Shown: positions 1-11,904, counted from the first letter of the stretch. The stretch is 64,000 nt of DNA from Silybum marianum (GCA_036898165.1 CM072532.1:12839501-12903500), one strand, 5' to 3'. Program-made: numbers and translations. The notes: a model not told the origin generated them from the sequence alone.

Positions 1-100
1 TAATTTTCAACATATATTTAACTAATTAATACATATTTGAATAATAATATTGTTTATATATTTAATTATTTAGTTTATCCGGTAATAATAATAATATTAA

Positions 101-700
101 GAGTAAATTACACTTTTGGTCCTTTATCTATGCTCGCCTTTTGATTTTGGTCCCTCCAAAGGTAAAAGTACATTCTTGGTCCCTCAAACGAGTTTTTGAT
201 AACACATTTGGTCCCTCCGGCTAACGCTGTCCAAATTGCTACCGTTAGAGGTACCATGTGCTCCTCACGTAAGGGGCATTTTGGTCTTTTCATTTAATAT
301 CATTCATGAGGGACCAAAATTGTAATAAATAAAAACTATTATTTTTAATATTAAATTAATTAAAAATACATACAATCATTTGGTCCTTAAATTAATTAAT
401 TAAAGAAGATATAAGGACTAAATGATTGTATGTATTTTTAATTAATTTAATATTAAAAATAATAATTTTTATTTATTACAATTTTGGTCCCTCATGAATG
501 ATATTAAATGAAAAGACCAAAATGCCCCTCACGTGAGGAGCACATGGTACCTCTTACGGTAGCAATTTGGACGGCGTTAGCCGGAGGGACCAAATGTGTT
601 ATCAAAAACTCGTTTGAAGGACCAAGAATGTACTTTTACCTTCGGAGGGACCAAAACCAAAAAGCGAGCATAGATAAAGGACCAAAAGCGTAATTTACTC
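101..700. mobile_element. Mutator-like foldback MITE with 9-bp target duplication
   Basis: The two halves are inverted copies of each other, centred near 400. The ends read GAGTAAATTAC and GTAATTTACTC (one mismatch just inside), and the arms carry repeated GGTCC and GGACC motifs. The 9 bp taatattaa stands immediately outside both ends (92-100 and 701-709). Nine-bp duplications are typical of Mutator-like elements. Open frames in each arm are mirror images and are not genes. No transposase is present. Confidence 0.88.
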
Positions 701-795
701 TAATATTAAAAAATAGATTTATGTGAAGCCAAAAGGCCAAAAAGGACGGAAGGTGGAAAGAATCTAGAAATGTGAATTGATGTGTGATATATAAT

Positions 796-1078
796 ACATA
801 TATATATATATGTGTGTGTCTCTCTCTCTCTATATATATCTATATCTAAAATATATATCTGTATCGAAAAAGTTTGCTGAAAACCCTGAAACACATTTAT
901 AAATTCTTTATACAGATTTGGTGGCCAAATGGGCAAACCAAATTAATGATAGAATCAAACCAATATGTATGTCTGAGCCATGAAGACCACATGTTGACAA
1001 ATCTGTGAGTTCATTCTTCATTTCCATTTTCATTTTAATTTTCATTTCTAGAGAGAGAAAGAAAGAAAGAAAGAAGAA
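796..1078. repeat. TA/TC microsatellite and GAAA-rich leader, upstream of DUF863 gene
   Basis: A (TA)n/(TG)n/(TC)n tract lies at about 796-850, and a GAGA/GAAAG-rich run lies at about 1051-1078 inside the probable 5' untranslated leader of the next gene. Between them is AT-rich promoter sequence. I see no other gene in 701-1000. Confidence 0.6.
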
Positions 1079-1976
1079 GGGATCTATCTATCTTATCTCT
1101 AATCACACACTCTCTTTTTCTCGTATCTGTTGATCAGAAAGTGGCCCAGCGGATCGCTGATTTTTCCTTTTCTATTTCTATATTTATACTCATCATCGTT
1201 TCCATCTTTGCTTTATTTATTAATCCAACTCACCACAAACCTCAATTCTCTTCCTGCTTTCTTTAATCACCTTCTCCATTTTTAATAAAAAGAGTTTAAT
1301 TTCAAGACGGAGAATCAAGGGCATGAGGTAGATTCTTCTCTAATTCTTTTTTTATTTCTAACTTCGCTGCTTAATTACTTCAAGATTTGGTTAATAATCT
1401 GATTTAGGTTATTCGTTGCAGCGTTAATTTTCAATTCATTCAATGCTTCTTCTTAGAATTAGTTCCTACTGTGCATCTTTTGATTTTAGAGTTCTTAATT
1501 TCATACGTCTCCTTGTTTCTCCGATAGTTTTCATGGTGGATTATATATCACCAGTGTGTAGCTGTTATAACTTAATTAAATCGGATCAATTTAGATCGAT
1601 GATCGAATTTAGGTTATTAGTTAAATATTTTTGTTTCCAATTGCTTCTTTTATGAAAATATTTGGTGAGTGAAAGTGAAACCTCAAAGCCACTTTACTAT
1701 CATCTATAATTGCAAAATTATATCCTCGTATGATTCTTCAATGAACTTTGGGATTTATTAAAGTCTTGTTTTATTTTCATCAAGATTACTCCAATTGATC
1801 TGTGTTTGATATCATTCAAAATCTTAAAAGGGTTAATTGCATGCTTATAGATTCAAATATGGAATTCATACCTATTATGCAGAATTGGAAGCAATAAGAT
1901 TCATCATATTTATGAGACTATTATAGTTTACTTCTTTTGAATATCTACTGTTCTGTTGCTTGAATTTGGTGCAGGA
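1000..1976 (+). other. Probable 5'UTR exon and 5'UTR intron of the DUF863 gene
   Basis: CT/GA-rich leader sequence is followed by ATGAG|GTAGAT at 1328. A long T-rich stretch then ends in GGTGCAG at 1974, three bases before the start codon. The short open frame at 1443-1655 lies in the intron and has no recognisable content. The transcription start is not determined. Confidence 0.5.
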
Positions 1977-4719
1977 ATGGCAACCAAAGTACAATCTAAG
2001 ACATATTTTCCAGGTTCAATGATGGATCTAAACAACGGTTTTGCCAGCGCTATGTGGGACCTGTATCATGACGACAGAACCTCTGGCTCGGAAAAGAGCC
2101 AGTGTTATGACCCCTTTCTAATGAGGCAAACCATGGACGGATATCCGGGATATGCAAAAGAACAAATGAGGCAAACTATTTTGAAGCAAGAGTCGATCTT
2201 TAGGCATCAGGTCTATTTTAGTCTGTGTGTTGTGTGTTTTCTTTTACACTATTCTTGAAAATTCCTTCGTTAAACGTTCATGTTACTGGTGTTTTTTTAA
2301 TTTTCCAGCTTGAAGAACTTCATCGCGTATACAGAAGACAAAGAGACTTGATGAACGAACTCGCAATGAAAGAGAATTACAAACCTTCAATGCCAATAGA
2401 AGCATCAAAGTCGAGTCATTTTCTAAGTCAAGTTCCTTCACGAATAACCAAAGAAGTGCATAATTTTTCCAAGGTGGACTCGACTTTTGGTCGGGTATCA
2501 ATATCAGAGAGTAATAGTATATTTTCTTCTCACAATCCTCTGAAGGAAAATGTTTACAATTTAAGCACAGAGAGAACCTATAATTTGGCTGATCTTAATG
2601 AACCAGTCAAGGAGGAGGAACCATCTTTTGCAGCATCTCTTATTAACAGAAACAGTGTTATAGAGAAACTACAAAAGCAAGATTCATCTCCAAATTCAAA
2701 TTCTGGGTTTTGGCATCCATCAAAGATTTCTCAACTAAATCTCAAAGAAAGGGATGGACACAAAAAGGAGCAGCTAAGTTACAACTTTGTAGATGGTATG
2801 GACTTTAACAATCTTTTTCTTAATTCCATTTTAACTTTTTTGTGTGTTATTTGTTCGGTTTATGCTTTATATCATGGCTGGTTTCTGTCTTTTCAGACTA
2901 CAGGTGTTTCTTGCTATCTTTGTCTTGTATCTTTAGAAAATATGTAAACCACTTCCTATTGAAGCTCTGTTCACTATAGTAGCCACAAAGAAGAAAAGCA
3001 ATAGAAAACCAAAGCCTTTTATTTCTTTTTGCAAATGTGGTTGATATTTCCTTATTTGTTTTTCATTTTTCAGGGAAAACTAAATGCTACGACAATGGTT
3101 CTGGTAATGGTATTTTCTCACAACAGAATAATTTTTTGCAAGCTGAGCCAAAGAAATCCCGTGACCATTTTTTGTTTCCTGTATCTGATCAAAATAAGAT
3201 GGAGCCTAGGAAAAAAAGCACGATCTTTGGTGTCGAACTCTGCGAAAGAAGCCACACGCCATCTTTTGATTCTTCACAATCTTCTTCATGGGATCAGAAC
3301 AGTTCGACACTTCACCTTAACCATTGGCTTGGCTCCTCTGATGCATCGAGAGAGGACTTTGCAGGCAATAAGCGAGTTAATAGTAGCAGTTCAAGATTTA
3401 TGACAGATTCAAGAGCTGGAGTTCCTTATCAAAATGGTATAAACTCCAAGGTTTCGGTGTCTGATATTCTTGAAAAACCTGGTGAAAAGAATAACGTTAC
3501 AGATGGGCAGAAGAACCATGAAAATCTTGAAAAAGGCCTGCCTTCTTGGCTTATGGCAAAGTCAAGTTTGACCAAAGGGAAAGAACCAACGGTTTATCAG
3601 ATGAACTTGGATTCTTTGCAGCATCATTCCCAGCAGTTTTTTAAGAAAGCCGAGATGACAAAGGGTGCTAATGATCCCAAAGTTCAAACCGATGATTCCA
3701 AAGGCATCACGAAAATTCTTGGAGTCCCCATTATCGACATGCCTGAAAACTGCAAGGATTTAGTCAACCATGGTCATGATCTGAATGCTGAAACAAAGGA
3801 TTTTGTCAAAGAGAATGGTAAAAGACATCACATTGATTTGAATTTGTCTTTTGAGGAAGAAGAGACTCCATCATCAACATCATATATACCAGAAGCAATT
3901 GTCAAAATTGCTAGAATGGAGATTGATTTGGAGGCTCCTGCAGTTCTTGAATCCGAAACAGACCCTCCAGAGATTACGGTTGACACATCTAAATCACCTT
4001 CAGATGAAACTTCCATGGATGCCCATGAAGATCTTGTTAAAGTTGCAGCTGAAGCTATTATGTCCATTTCATCATCTGAGCTTCTTACCGTCCATCAAAA
4101 AGCACCAGAACCAGCTGACACTTTGCTCCAGTGGTTTGCAGAGGTGATTACATCTGGTGACGATAAAGATTCAGGAAATGTGAAGGATGATGAAAAATCT
4201 ATTCCTAAAGGTATGGATTATTTCGAGTATATGACCTTAAAGCTTCAAGAAAGCAAAGAAGAGTGTTACTTGCATAATGAGCCAATGATTTTGGAAGAGA
4301 AGGAAGAAGTGCGAAAACGGACAACTAAAGGGAAGAGGGGTAGGCAAAGGAAAGACTTTCAGAGGGATGTATTGCCGAGTATTGTTTCTTTATCGAGAAG
4401 GGAAGTGACTGAAGATATTCAGACGTTTGAAGAAGCGTTTTCTGGTATTGGTGTTTGTTGGCAGTCTAGCTTATCGAAGCGGAAAGGTGCTGGCGGTAAG
4501 AATGGCAGAGGGAGGCGGCGGTTGGTGATTCACAGCAGCTCATCCTCTCACACACCATCACCACCACCACCACCACAAGAGATTGTTTGTAGAGAGGTGG
4601 TGGCGTTGGAGGAGAAAAGTCTTAGCGGGTGGGGGAAAAGGACTCGACGACTACCTCGGCAGAGATCATGTCAAAATGGTGGTGGTGGTAATCATCAGTC
4701 TCTTGCTTTGAAGTGTTGA
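1977..4719 (+). CDS. DUF863 family plant protein, 3 coding exons, 788 aa
   Basis: The coding exons are 1977-2210, 2309-2795 and 3074-4719. All junctions are GT-AG and the phases agree. The N-terminus (MATKVQSKTYFPGSMMDLN), a following PGYAKEQMRQTIL..ESIFRHQ segment, the exon-2 start LEELHRVYRRQRDLMNEL and the C-terminal WGKRTRRLPRQR are hallmarks of plant DUF863 proteins. The middle is low complexity and Ser/Asn/Glu rich. The family is of unknown function, and the basic tail suggests nuclear localisation (inference). A 5'UTR intron probably runs from a donor at 1328 to an acceptor at 1974, just before the start codon. The downstream end is followed within 100 bp by an hAT-like element. Confidence 0.88.
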
Positions 4720-4808
4720 TTCTTGTACATAATTGATAATTAATTATACAGAAGACTTCTTAAATTATGTGATGATGAAACGAGTTACTATATTGTTTTA
4801 TGAGTGAG

Positions 4809-5856
4809 GGGCTGTTTGGTAGTTGCTGGATGGTATAGAGCTAGATGGTATAGAGGTCTGGATGGTATAGAGCCTATGTATGATATAGTGCAGAATGAAA
4901 AATGGTTGTTTGGTAACTGCTCTGAATGAACAGTCTGAATAAGAATAAATTACCATTTTAACCATATATATGATTCAGATGAAATATAAATGTATGAAAG
5001 TAATAGTTGTTCAAAACAATAAAGCATACATAAGTTAATCCATCCAAATAACAAGTAATAATCTAGATGTTTTTTTTTTGAAAATCAAATTTATTGAAAC
5101 CAACACAAAACCGTACAACATAACAGTAACATTACATGGGATTACCCAATTACCCACAACACCCCTTATTACACAGAAGGTATCAAAGAGCAAGGTTTGC
5201 AAGCTACAAACCACCTACCTGCTGCGACCCCGACAACTTTTTACCAACAGTTCTTAAAAAGATAATTTGTGATCTTTAAAAAAACTTTACCTGCATTGCT
5301 GTCAAGTTTGCCCCTTTGCTCCCTAGAAAAAAGTTGTAAAACAAAACTGACGAGATGTACTGGCGAAGGGAATAGCCTGAAATCGGTGAGATGTACCGGC
5401 GAGATGTACTGGTGAAACAGAGGGAGACAACGGGAGAGATGGGCCGGCGAGATGGACCGGCGAAGGAGAGCTCTTCCATGGGAGATCGATGTGGCCATGG
5501 GAGAAGGAAGAAATCATACAGAGGGTGTCGTCGTGGAAGAAGGAGTTGCCGGAGGAGAAATCGTCGGCGTCGTGGAAGGAGAAGTCGCCGGCGTCGTGGG
5601 AGGAGAAGTCGCTGGCGTTGATGATGTGCTGCTATGGAGGAAATGAGCTGGTGTTTGAAATCCTATGGAGGAGGTGTATGGGTAATATTGGAAAAAGAGG
5701 ACATCTGAATCATTTTGCATCTACCCTGGTGAGAAAGGATTCAGAGGCATTTGTCATGGTTAAGAGGTGCCATTATTTTTGCCAAACACAACACGCCTCT
5801 GCGCGATTCAGATGTTGCCTCTGGATGGCACCATCCAGATGCAAACAAACAGCCCC
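4809..5856. mobile_element. hAT-like non-autonomous element (~1.05 kb)
   Basis: The termini are gggctgtttgg... and ...caaacagcccc in inverted orientation. Beside them are imperfect 8-bp direct repeats, tgagtgag (4801-4808) and tgagtctg (5857-5864), as expected for hAT. The left half has repeated gatggtatag motifs. A T9 tract at 5071 starts a sequence resembling a reverse-oriented retro-tail. At about 5340-5640 there is an unusually GC-rich, purine-rich stretch with GATGTACTGGCGA-like and GTCGCCGGCGTCGTGG-like repeats. Frames across this stretch encode only Arg/Ser/Thr-rich repeats and are not convincing genes. Confidence 0.65.
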
Positions 5857-5959
5857 TGAGTCTGATATAAAGGGAAAGGGAAGGACAGTCTTGCTGTCTT
5901 GGTTTCTAAAACCATAATAATAGTAATAATAAAACAATAATATATTGTTAAAAGACATT

Positions 5960-6480
5960 TCCAACCGAATGGTACAACATAATTTTCTTTTGTGTGTTTT
6001 TCCAAAAAAAAAAAACGTTATTGTCAGTTTTCGAGTCATTTTGTGTGTATCTTAACTAATCTTGCATGAGCCTTTAAAAATAACAATCAGGAAAATAAAA
6101 TTCTTACCGATCTTGAAAAGACTCAAATTATCGGCCTACTGAGAGGAACTTCAACGTTGAACCTTTGTTTGTTATAATATAATTTTGTGTTTGGTATTTT
6201 TTTTAGTGATACTTTGTTTTGTTTTAGTGACAATTTTAGTATGCATTTTGGAACGGTATAACACAAAATTCTTTTGTGTGATTTGTCAAAAGTTGTTGTG
6301 TTATGGTCTAATCATATGAGGCTCTGAAGATAACAATCAGGAAAATAAAATTCCCACCGATCTTGAAAAGACTTGAAATATCAACCTGGTAATTTTGTGT
6401 TTAGTATTGTTTTTTGGTGATACTTTGTTTTGTTTTTTAATGACAATTTTAGTATGCGTTTTGGAAAAACGATAAAATAT
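5960..6480. repeat. Diverged ~270-bp tandem duplication
   Basis: Two successive copies share aacaatcaggaaaataaaa (about 6083 and 6331), a following accgatcttgaaaagact block, and a TTTAGTGATACTTTGTTTTG-type block (about 6205 and 6416). There is no coding content. Confidence 0.6.
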
Positions 6481-6529
6481 GTTAACTTATCATTATATTG
6501 ATGTCTTTCTTTGGAGGAAAAGGAACTTA

Positions 6530-6906
6530 GAGCATCTCCAACAGCTTTACTATAATGAAAAAAAATTGAGTTTTTTTCCTCTAAAATGCTCCAACAACAT
6601 TGCTATATAGTTTGCTATTTTAGAGATTTGGGGAAAAATCTTTAAATATAGAGAAATCTCTAAATTCCCTAAACTATGCGAGAGAAACATTATTTTAATA
6701 TATACAACCAATCAAAATTATTAAAATTAAATGTGTAGGAAAGAGAAATAATATTTTATTAAATGTATTGAATATTTTAATAATATAAGTAATGATGGAT
6801 GCTATAAAATAGAAAAGCCGTTGGAGTTGGAAGAAAATGTTTTTAGAGATTTTGACTTTTCATTTTTTATTTTAGAGAAATTATAGAAAAACTGTTAGAG
6901 ATGGTC
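6530..6906. mobile_element. Tourist-like (PIF/Harbinger) MITE, TTA duplication
   Basis: The ends are GAGCATCTCCAACAG and CTGTTAGAGATGGTC (imperfect inverted repeats), flanked by TTA at 6527-6529 and 6907-6909. Three-bp TTA/TAA duplication is diagnostic of PIF/Harbinger. It is AT-rich, 377 bp, and has no coding capacity. Degenerate relatives lie at about 13705, 23513, 29440 and 40850. Confidence 0.78.
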
Positions 6907-6984
6907 TTATTATAACAAAATGTTGGAAGTCTTTAAGGTACAAGTCTTTCTATAAATATTGGAATTATATGTCTTCAAATATTG

Positions 6985-7140
6985 CTACGTTTTAGCTCTT
7001 TCTAGTTTGATTTTTCTTTTTGTTCGGTCCTTCTTGTTTCCCCGGGTCATTGGCTTCTAATGTAATTCTCTTTAGATTTTTGTTTTCTACACCTTGCAAA
7101 GTTTTTCCTTTAATACACTGGCTTTATAAAAAAAATGATG
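6985..7140 (+). mobile_element. LINE-like 3' tail fragment
   Basis: The sequence runs from tttttgttcggtccttcttg to actggctttataaaaaaa, matching the look of degenerate plant LINE 3' ends. A similar tail ending ttgcctttaaaaaaa is at 30075-30143. No reading frame is preserved. Confidence 0.35.
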
Positions 7141-7323
7141 TCTTTATTTATGTTTACAGTTGGTCTTATGAAAACTTGTGAAAGGGGTGGTAGGATCATA
7201 GGACCCAATGAGCACTAAATATAAAATATTTATCTTTACAATTCAAGAAATATGAAGGAAAAACGATCATCTACGTTACTCGTAGAATTTAAGTTTTAAT
7301 TCTTTTTACAAATAAAATAATTA

Positions 7324-7655
7324 TAGTGAATTAGGATTTTTGACTTTTTGTCCATATAGTTTATTAATAATTTCAAGTTTCGCCTCTGAGATTTACAAAT
7401 TACAATTTCGTCTTTATGGTTAGGTTTTATTGTTATTTTTGTCTTTGGGTTAATTAGTATTTACTTTAAAGTACAAGGGACCAAAATAGTAAGGAATTAT
7501 AAAACATATGGACCAAAACAACAATAAATTGTAAATTATAAGAATGATATCAACAATAAGTTACAAATTATATAGATGAAAACCGTATTTTTTAAATCAC
7601 AGGGACAAAAATTATTTCTTTAACAAACCACAGGGATGAAAAACGTAATTTACTC
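7324..7655. mobile_element. Degenerate Mutator-like foldback with 9-bp duplication
   Basis: The left end is TAGTGAATTAGG and the right end GTAATTTACTC. The 9 bp aaataatta occurs on both sides (7315-7323 and 7656-7664). The right half has the CCACAGGGA..AAAACGTAATTTACTC signature shared with the elements at 101-700 and 13810-17231. Confidence 0.68.
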
Positions 7656-7793
7656 AAATAATTATTTCTAAAAAGACGGTTGCGAATTTTACGAAGGGAA
7701 AACTGGGATTATTTGCCCCAGCAACTGCAAGTCTGTTTATTTGGGAGACGAATAAAACCTCTTGGGGGGACTGCATCTGTATGATAGCAGAAA

Positions 7794-10262
7794 ATGCATG
7801 ATTTCACTTTTAGGGCGTGTTATAAATTTAAGCTTTTAATTGCAGAAAGTTCTTGTAATTATGTATCACTTCTCAATTGGAAATTTGGAATCATTTTTTT
7901 CAAGAAAATCTCCACTTTATTCCCAATCAAATCTTATTCGCGGGTTTTCTCCAACTTAACTGCAAAAAGAATACCTTTAGATTCATCAATTTTTGCAGAT
8001 AAGTTGGCTTCTTCATTGGAGAGGTGTTACGATGTTCATTCTTTGAAAAAACTTCATGCTTGCATATACATTCAAGGTCTTGAAACCCACACCTTTTTGG
8101 GTTCCAAGCTTTTAAATACCTATGCTTTTTTTGGTTTATTGAATGAATCGAGATCCGTTTTTAGTAGAATCATTAATAATAATCTTTCCCTTTGGAATTC
8201 AATTTTTGATGGGTATTTTAAAGCCGGTCAATTTGATGAAGTTCTTAGGGTTTATTTAGATTTAAGGCAAAGAAAAATTGGTATGCATGGTTCAGCATTT
8301 ACATTTAGTCTGAAGAGTTGCATTCAGTTGTGTAGCCAGGAATTTGGAACAGCAATTCATGCTGATATATTGAAGTTTGGTTTGAATACAAATCGGTTTG
8401 TGGGTTCCTCTTTAATTGGGTTTTATTCAATGTATAAAGATATGGTAGATGCATGTAAGGTGTTTGATGAAATAACTGAGAGAGATCTTGTTGCCTATAC
8501 ATCTATGATAACTGGATATACACAAACCAACAATCATCAAGCTTATAAAGCATTTGCTATTGTTCGACAAATGCAGACCGATAACCTGGAACCAAACCGT
8601 GTGACTTTAGTGAGTTTACTACAGTCAGCAGCACGGTTACGGTTGCTGGATCATGGAAAGTCGATCCATGCCTTTGCAATTAGAAGAGGAATAGGTTGTT
8701 TTGATGAAGTTTTCGAAACAAGTCTTATGGATATGTATATCAAGTGTGGGGCACCAAATAAGGCAACCATGGTTTTTGGTAGCATGAGCACAAAGACAAC
8801 TGTTTGTTGGAATGTATTGATTGATGGTCATCTGAAATCATGGCAGCCCTCCGAAGCCTTGAATCTTTTCTCTCATATGGCACAAGAAGGTCACATATTA
8901 GATTTGGTGGCTTTAGCAAATGGGATTTTAAGCTGTGCTAATTTGGGCTTATTACAAGTTGGTAAGAGTATCCATGGTTATATGTTCAGAAACGGAGTTC
9001 TACTTGATGTTGTTGCGAAGACAGCTCTGATTGATATGTACTCAAAATGTAACAATTGTGGCAAAGCTAGGGAAATTTTTGATACCTTGAAGGACAAAGA
9101 TGTCATTTCCTTTAACGTGATGATGGCAGGTTATCTCCACAACGGGCATGATCGTGAAGTCATTGAAGCATTCTGTAACATGAGAAGATTGGGTTTGACC
9201 GAAAATGAAGGTACCATTTTGACTGTCATTTCTGCTTTTTCTAATCTGAAAGATATAAGACAAGGTACAAGCATCCATGGATTTGTGATTACACACGGGT
9301 TCGAGTCAAAAACTGATATTGCTAATCAGATCATGTATTTATATGTAAAATGCGATTATATAGACTGCGCTAGGCAATTTTTTGATCTAATAAACCACAA
9401 AGACTTGGTTTCTTGGACATCAATGATGATGGGTTATGAGAATCTTGGCCATGCTGATGAAGTTATAGCCTTGTTTCAAGAAATGATGCAGTTAGAAAAA
9501 GAACTGAACCCTGATTCAGTCATTTTAACTTGTTTGCTTCAAGCCTTTACTCGGCTCGGGTGTCTAACCCGAGTGAAGGAGATTCACTGTCATGTGATTC
9601 GGGTATTAATGGAGACAGAGATCACCATCATGAACTCTCTGCTAACTACTTATAGCAAATGTGGAATGTACAAAACTTCAAGAGATTTATTTCATCAAAT
9701 GGGTACGAAATGTTTAGCTTCTTGGAACACAATGATAGCTGCATCAGGGATGCATGGTGATTGTTTCGGATCATTAGAATTAATGGACCAAATGAAGAAA
9801 GAAAAGATCTTTCCTGATGAGGTCACCTTCATGTCAGCATTATCTTCTTGCAGCCATGCTGGTTTTGTAGAAAAAGGTCTGAATCTTTTTAAAAGCATGA
9901 AAGAGGAATATGGAATGGTTCCAGGAGAAGAGCATTACGGTTGTATGGTTGACTTATTGGGTCGAGCAGGTCAACTTAACGAAGCGTTAGAGTTCTTGAA
10001 ATGCCTTCCTCCAACACAGAGTGGTTCTGCAGTTAGTGCACTGGTTTCTGCTTGTAGAGTTCATGGAAACAATGAAATTGGAGAGGGTTTAGGAAGGTGG
10101 CTCTTGGATTTCGACCCTGAGAATTCAAGTTCATATGGCTTGGTTTCGAACCTTTATGCAGAAGGCGAAAAATGGAATGAGGCAGCGCGAATAAGAGCGA
10201 CTGCAAAGCAGAAAGGCTTGAAGATGACTAGTGGCTGTAGTTTGATAGAAATCGACAGGTAA
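7794..10262 (+). CDS. PLS-class pentatricopeptide repeat protein, 822 aa
   Basis: This is a single uninterrupted frame, typical of intronless plant PPR genes. Repeats of about 31-36 residues run from about residue 78 to the end, with classic motifs such as TALIDMYSKC, SWTSMMMGY, SLLTTYSKCGMY, SWNTMIAASGMHG and YGCMVDLLGRAGQLNEA. The C-terminus (MTSGCSLIEIDR) is an E-type ending without a DYW domain. PPR proteins bind organellar RNA, and PLS/E members usually serve in C-to-U editing. The N-terminus lacks acidic residues early on and is rich in Phe/Lys/Ser, so an organelle target peptide is plausible; mitochondrion versus plastid is not resolved. The start is the only in-frame Met before residue 160. 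Confidence 0.9.
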   Translation: MHDFTFRACYKFKLLIAESSCNYVSLLNWKFGIIFFKKISTLFPIKSYSRVFSNLTAKRIPLDSSIFADKLASSLERCYDVHSLKKLHACIYIQGLETHTFLGSKLLNTYAFFGLLNESRSVFSRIINNNLSLWNSIFDGYFKAGQFDEVLRVYLDLRQRKIGMHGSAFTFSLKSCIQLCSQEFGTAIHADILKFGLNTNRFVGSSLIGFYSMYKDMVDACKVFDEITERDLVAYTSMITGYTQTNNHQAYKAFAIVRQMQTDNLEPNRVTLVSLLQSAARLRLLDHGKSIHAFAIRRGIGCFDEVFETSLMDMYIKCGAPNKATMVFGSMSTKTTVCWNVLIDGHLKSWQPSEALNLFSHMAQEGHILDLVALANGILSCANLGLLQVGKSIHGYMFRNGVLLDVVAKTALIDMYSKCNNCGKAREIFDTLKDKDVISFNVMMAGYLHNGHDREVIEAFCNMRRLGLTENEGTILTVISAFSNLKDIRQGTSIHGFVITHGFESKTDIANQIMYLYVKCDYIDCARQFFDLINHKDLVSWTSMMMGYENLGHADEVIALFQEMMQLEKELNPDSVILTCLLQAFTRLGCLTRVKEIHCHVIRVLMETEITIMNSLLTTYSKCGMYKTSRDLFHQMGTKCLASWNTMIAASGMHGDCFGSLELMDQMKKEKIFPDEVTFMSALSSCSHAGFVEKGLNLFKSMKEEYGMVPGEEHYGCMVDLLGRAGQLNEALEFLKCLPPTQSGSAVSALVSACRVHGNNEIGEGLGRWLLDFDPENSSSYGLVSNLYAEGEKWNEAARIRATAKQKGLKMTSGCSLIEIDR

Positions 10263-10520
10263 TTTGAAGATCGGTTTGTACTCCATGTATCTGTGAAACT
10301 GTTTTCTTCTTTTATACACAGTTGATCTGATTTTAGAGTTTAGAGTTTAGATCCGATTTAGGGTTCCTGTAAAATTATGATATTTAGTGGAACTTGATTT
10401 CATTTTTCTCATTGAATTACACGTTTTTGATCTACTGTTGTTTGGAGTTGGAAAGTTTGAGAAGGATTTGAGGTTTTGGTGTTAGAAAATCCTCAAGGTT
10501 GATTGCATATCAAGTGTTAT
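10263..10520. other. 3' flank of PPR gene
   Basis: AT-rich sequence with no open frame. It presumably includes the 3'UTR; no clear polyadenylation signal was singled out. Confidence 0.4.
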
Positions 10521-10522
10521 GT

Positions 10523-10880
10523 AATTGTTTGGCAAAAATAAGGTGTCTTATAAGTAACCTTACAAGGTACCTTATTTTTAGTGTGAGTGTTCGGTTGACC
10601 ATAAGTTAACTTATAAGGTACCTCATTGGTAAGTTAATAAAAGTAAAGTTTTGATAAGTTACCTTATAAGTCATAAGGTACCTTGTTAGCTACTTTTGTC
10701 AAACTTAGCACACTGTGGTTTGGTATTTATAACGAAAAGTAGCTTATAAGGTGGCTTATCAAAACCTTACTTTTATTTTATTAATAAGGTACCTTATAAG
10801 TTAAGTTATGATCGTCCAAACAACTATACTAAAAATAAGGTACCTTATTATAAGTCACCTTATTTTTGCCAAATAATGCC
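10523..10880. mobile_element. Foldback MITE built of KpnI-like AAGGTACCTT blocks
   Basis: The left half starts ATTGTTTGGCAAAAATAAGG and the right half ends with its inverse (CCTTATTTTTGCCAAATAAT). GGTACCTTATAAG-type blocks recur inverted throughout, so the whole element can fold on itself with a centre near 10700. I found no clean target duplication. The ends resemble hAT-type MITEs (TGTTTGGCA). Confidence 0.7.
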
Positions 10881-11077
10881 TAACTATTATTTCAAACTCA
10901 ATCCATAATGATTTGGTTTTTTTTATATTACTTGAAATCATGAGGTTAATGGAAATAGTGTAACTTTAAAATCTTGTATATAATAAGAATATAAAGTGTA
11001 ATTTAAAATTTTAAAATGATTTGATTTTTAATATTAGTGTTTAATATTATGGAAATATGTACACTTTTTTAGATACA

Positions 11078-11268
11078 GGGGAGGGATCATACGAGAATCA
11101 AACATCTTTAAAGGAACAAAAGAACAATTTGTGGACCACATATGATGTGGGTCCCACATAATATTAAATCAGAAAATGATTTAATATTATGTGGGACCCA
11201 CATCATATGTGGTCCACAAGTGTCCTTTTATTCCTTTAAATTTACAAAGTTCTCATTTGAATCTTTCT
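11078..11268. mobile_element. TA-flanked hairpin element, stem type A
   Basis: A near-perfect palindrome centred at about 11170. The arms contain GGACCACATATGATGTGGG and its inverse. The ends are GGGGAGGGATCATACGAGAA and TTCTCATTTGAATCTTTCTC, followed by a CT/TA microsatellite. There is no open frame. Confidence 0.7.
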
Positions 11269-11293
11269 CTTTCTCTCTCTCTCTATATATATA

Positions 11294-11544
11294 GGGGCGG
11301 GTTCAAGTGAGAAGTCAAATTTGGTTGTGAACGTGAAGACAAATGAGAGCGCAATACATGTCATATTCAGACTGAATAATCAAAGAAATATTCATGAATG
11401 TATTATTTATTCAGTCTGAATAAGCATTATTCAGACTGAATAAATACTATATTCAGTCTTTATAATATACATTCAGACACGTGTCGCGCTCTCGTTTTTC
11501 TTCACGTTCACAACCAAATTTGAGTTCGCATTTGAACTTTCCCC
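11294..11544. mobile_element. TA-flanked hairpin element, stem type B
   Basis: The left arm has TCAAATTTGGTTGTGAACGT and GAGAGCGC; the right arm has the inverse (ACGTTCACAACCAAATTTGA). The centre carries palindromic ATTCAGTCTGAAT/ATTCAGACTGAAT copies. (TA)n lies on both sides. Other type-B copies are at 11915, 12803 and 28139. Confidence 0.75.
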
Positions 11545-11578
11545 TCTCTCTATACATATATATACACACATATATATA

Positions 11579-11904
11579 GAGGGGAGGGATCATACAAGAA
11601 CACTCTCTATTTAAAGAAACAAAGGAACATTTTGTGAACCACAAATGATGTGGGTCCCACGTAATATTAAATCATATCTAATTCAATGGGCTCGCGCCGT
11701 TGAATCAGATATGATTTAATATTATTATGTGGGACCACATCATTTGTGATTCACAAAGTGTTCATTTGTTCATTTAAAAATGCAAAGTTATCATTTGAAC
11801 CTCCCTCTATATATATGATTTAATATTATTATGTGCGACCCACATCATTTGTGATTCACAAAGTGTTCATTTAAAAATACAAAGTTCTCATTTGAACCTC
11901 CCTC
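11579..11904. mobile_element. Hairpin element type A plus a partial repeat of its right half
   Basis: The full palindrome is 11579-11808, with AATATTAAATCATATCT and its inverse around a centre near 11697. Its right half is then repeated, slightly diverged, at 11817-11904 after a short TA run. The repeated block ends in the same TTTGAACCTCCCTC terminus. Confidence 0.7.

Noticed and set aside
108..693. Mirror-image 61-aa open frames
   Set aside because: They are the two arms of one foldback element and translate the inverted repeats only.
5391..5917. 142-aa and other frames inside the hAT-like element
   Set aside because: They are Arg/Lys/Glu-rich repeat translations without family resemblance. 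Several overlapping frames are open because the segment is purine-rich.
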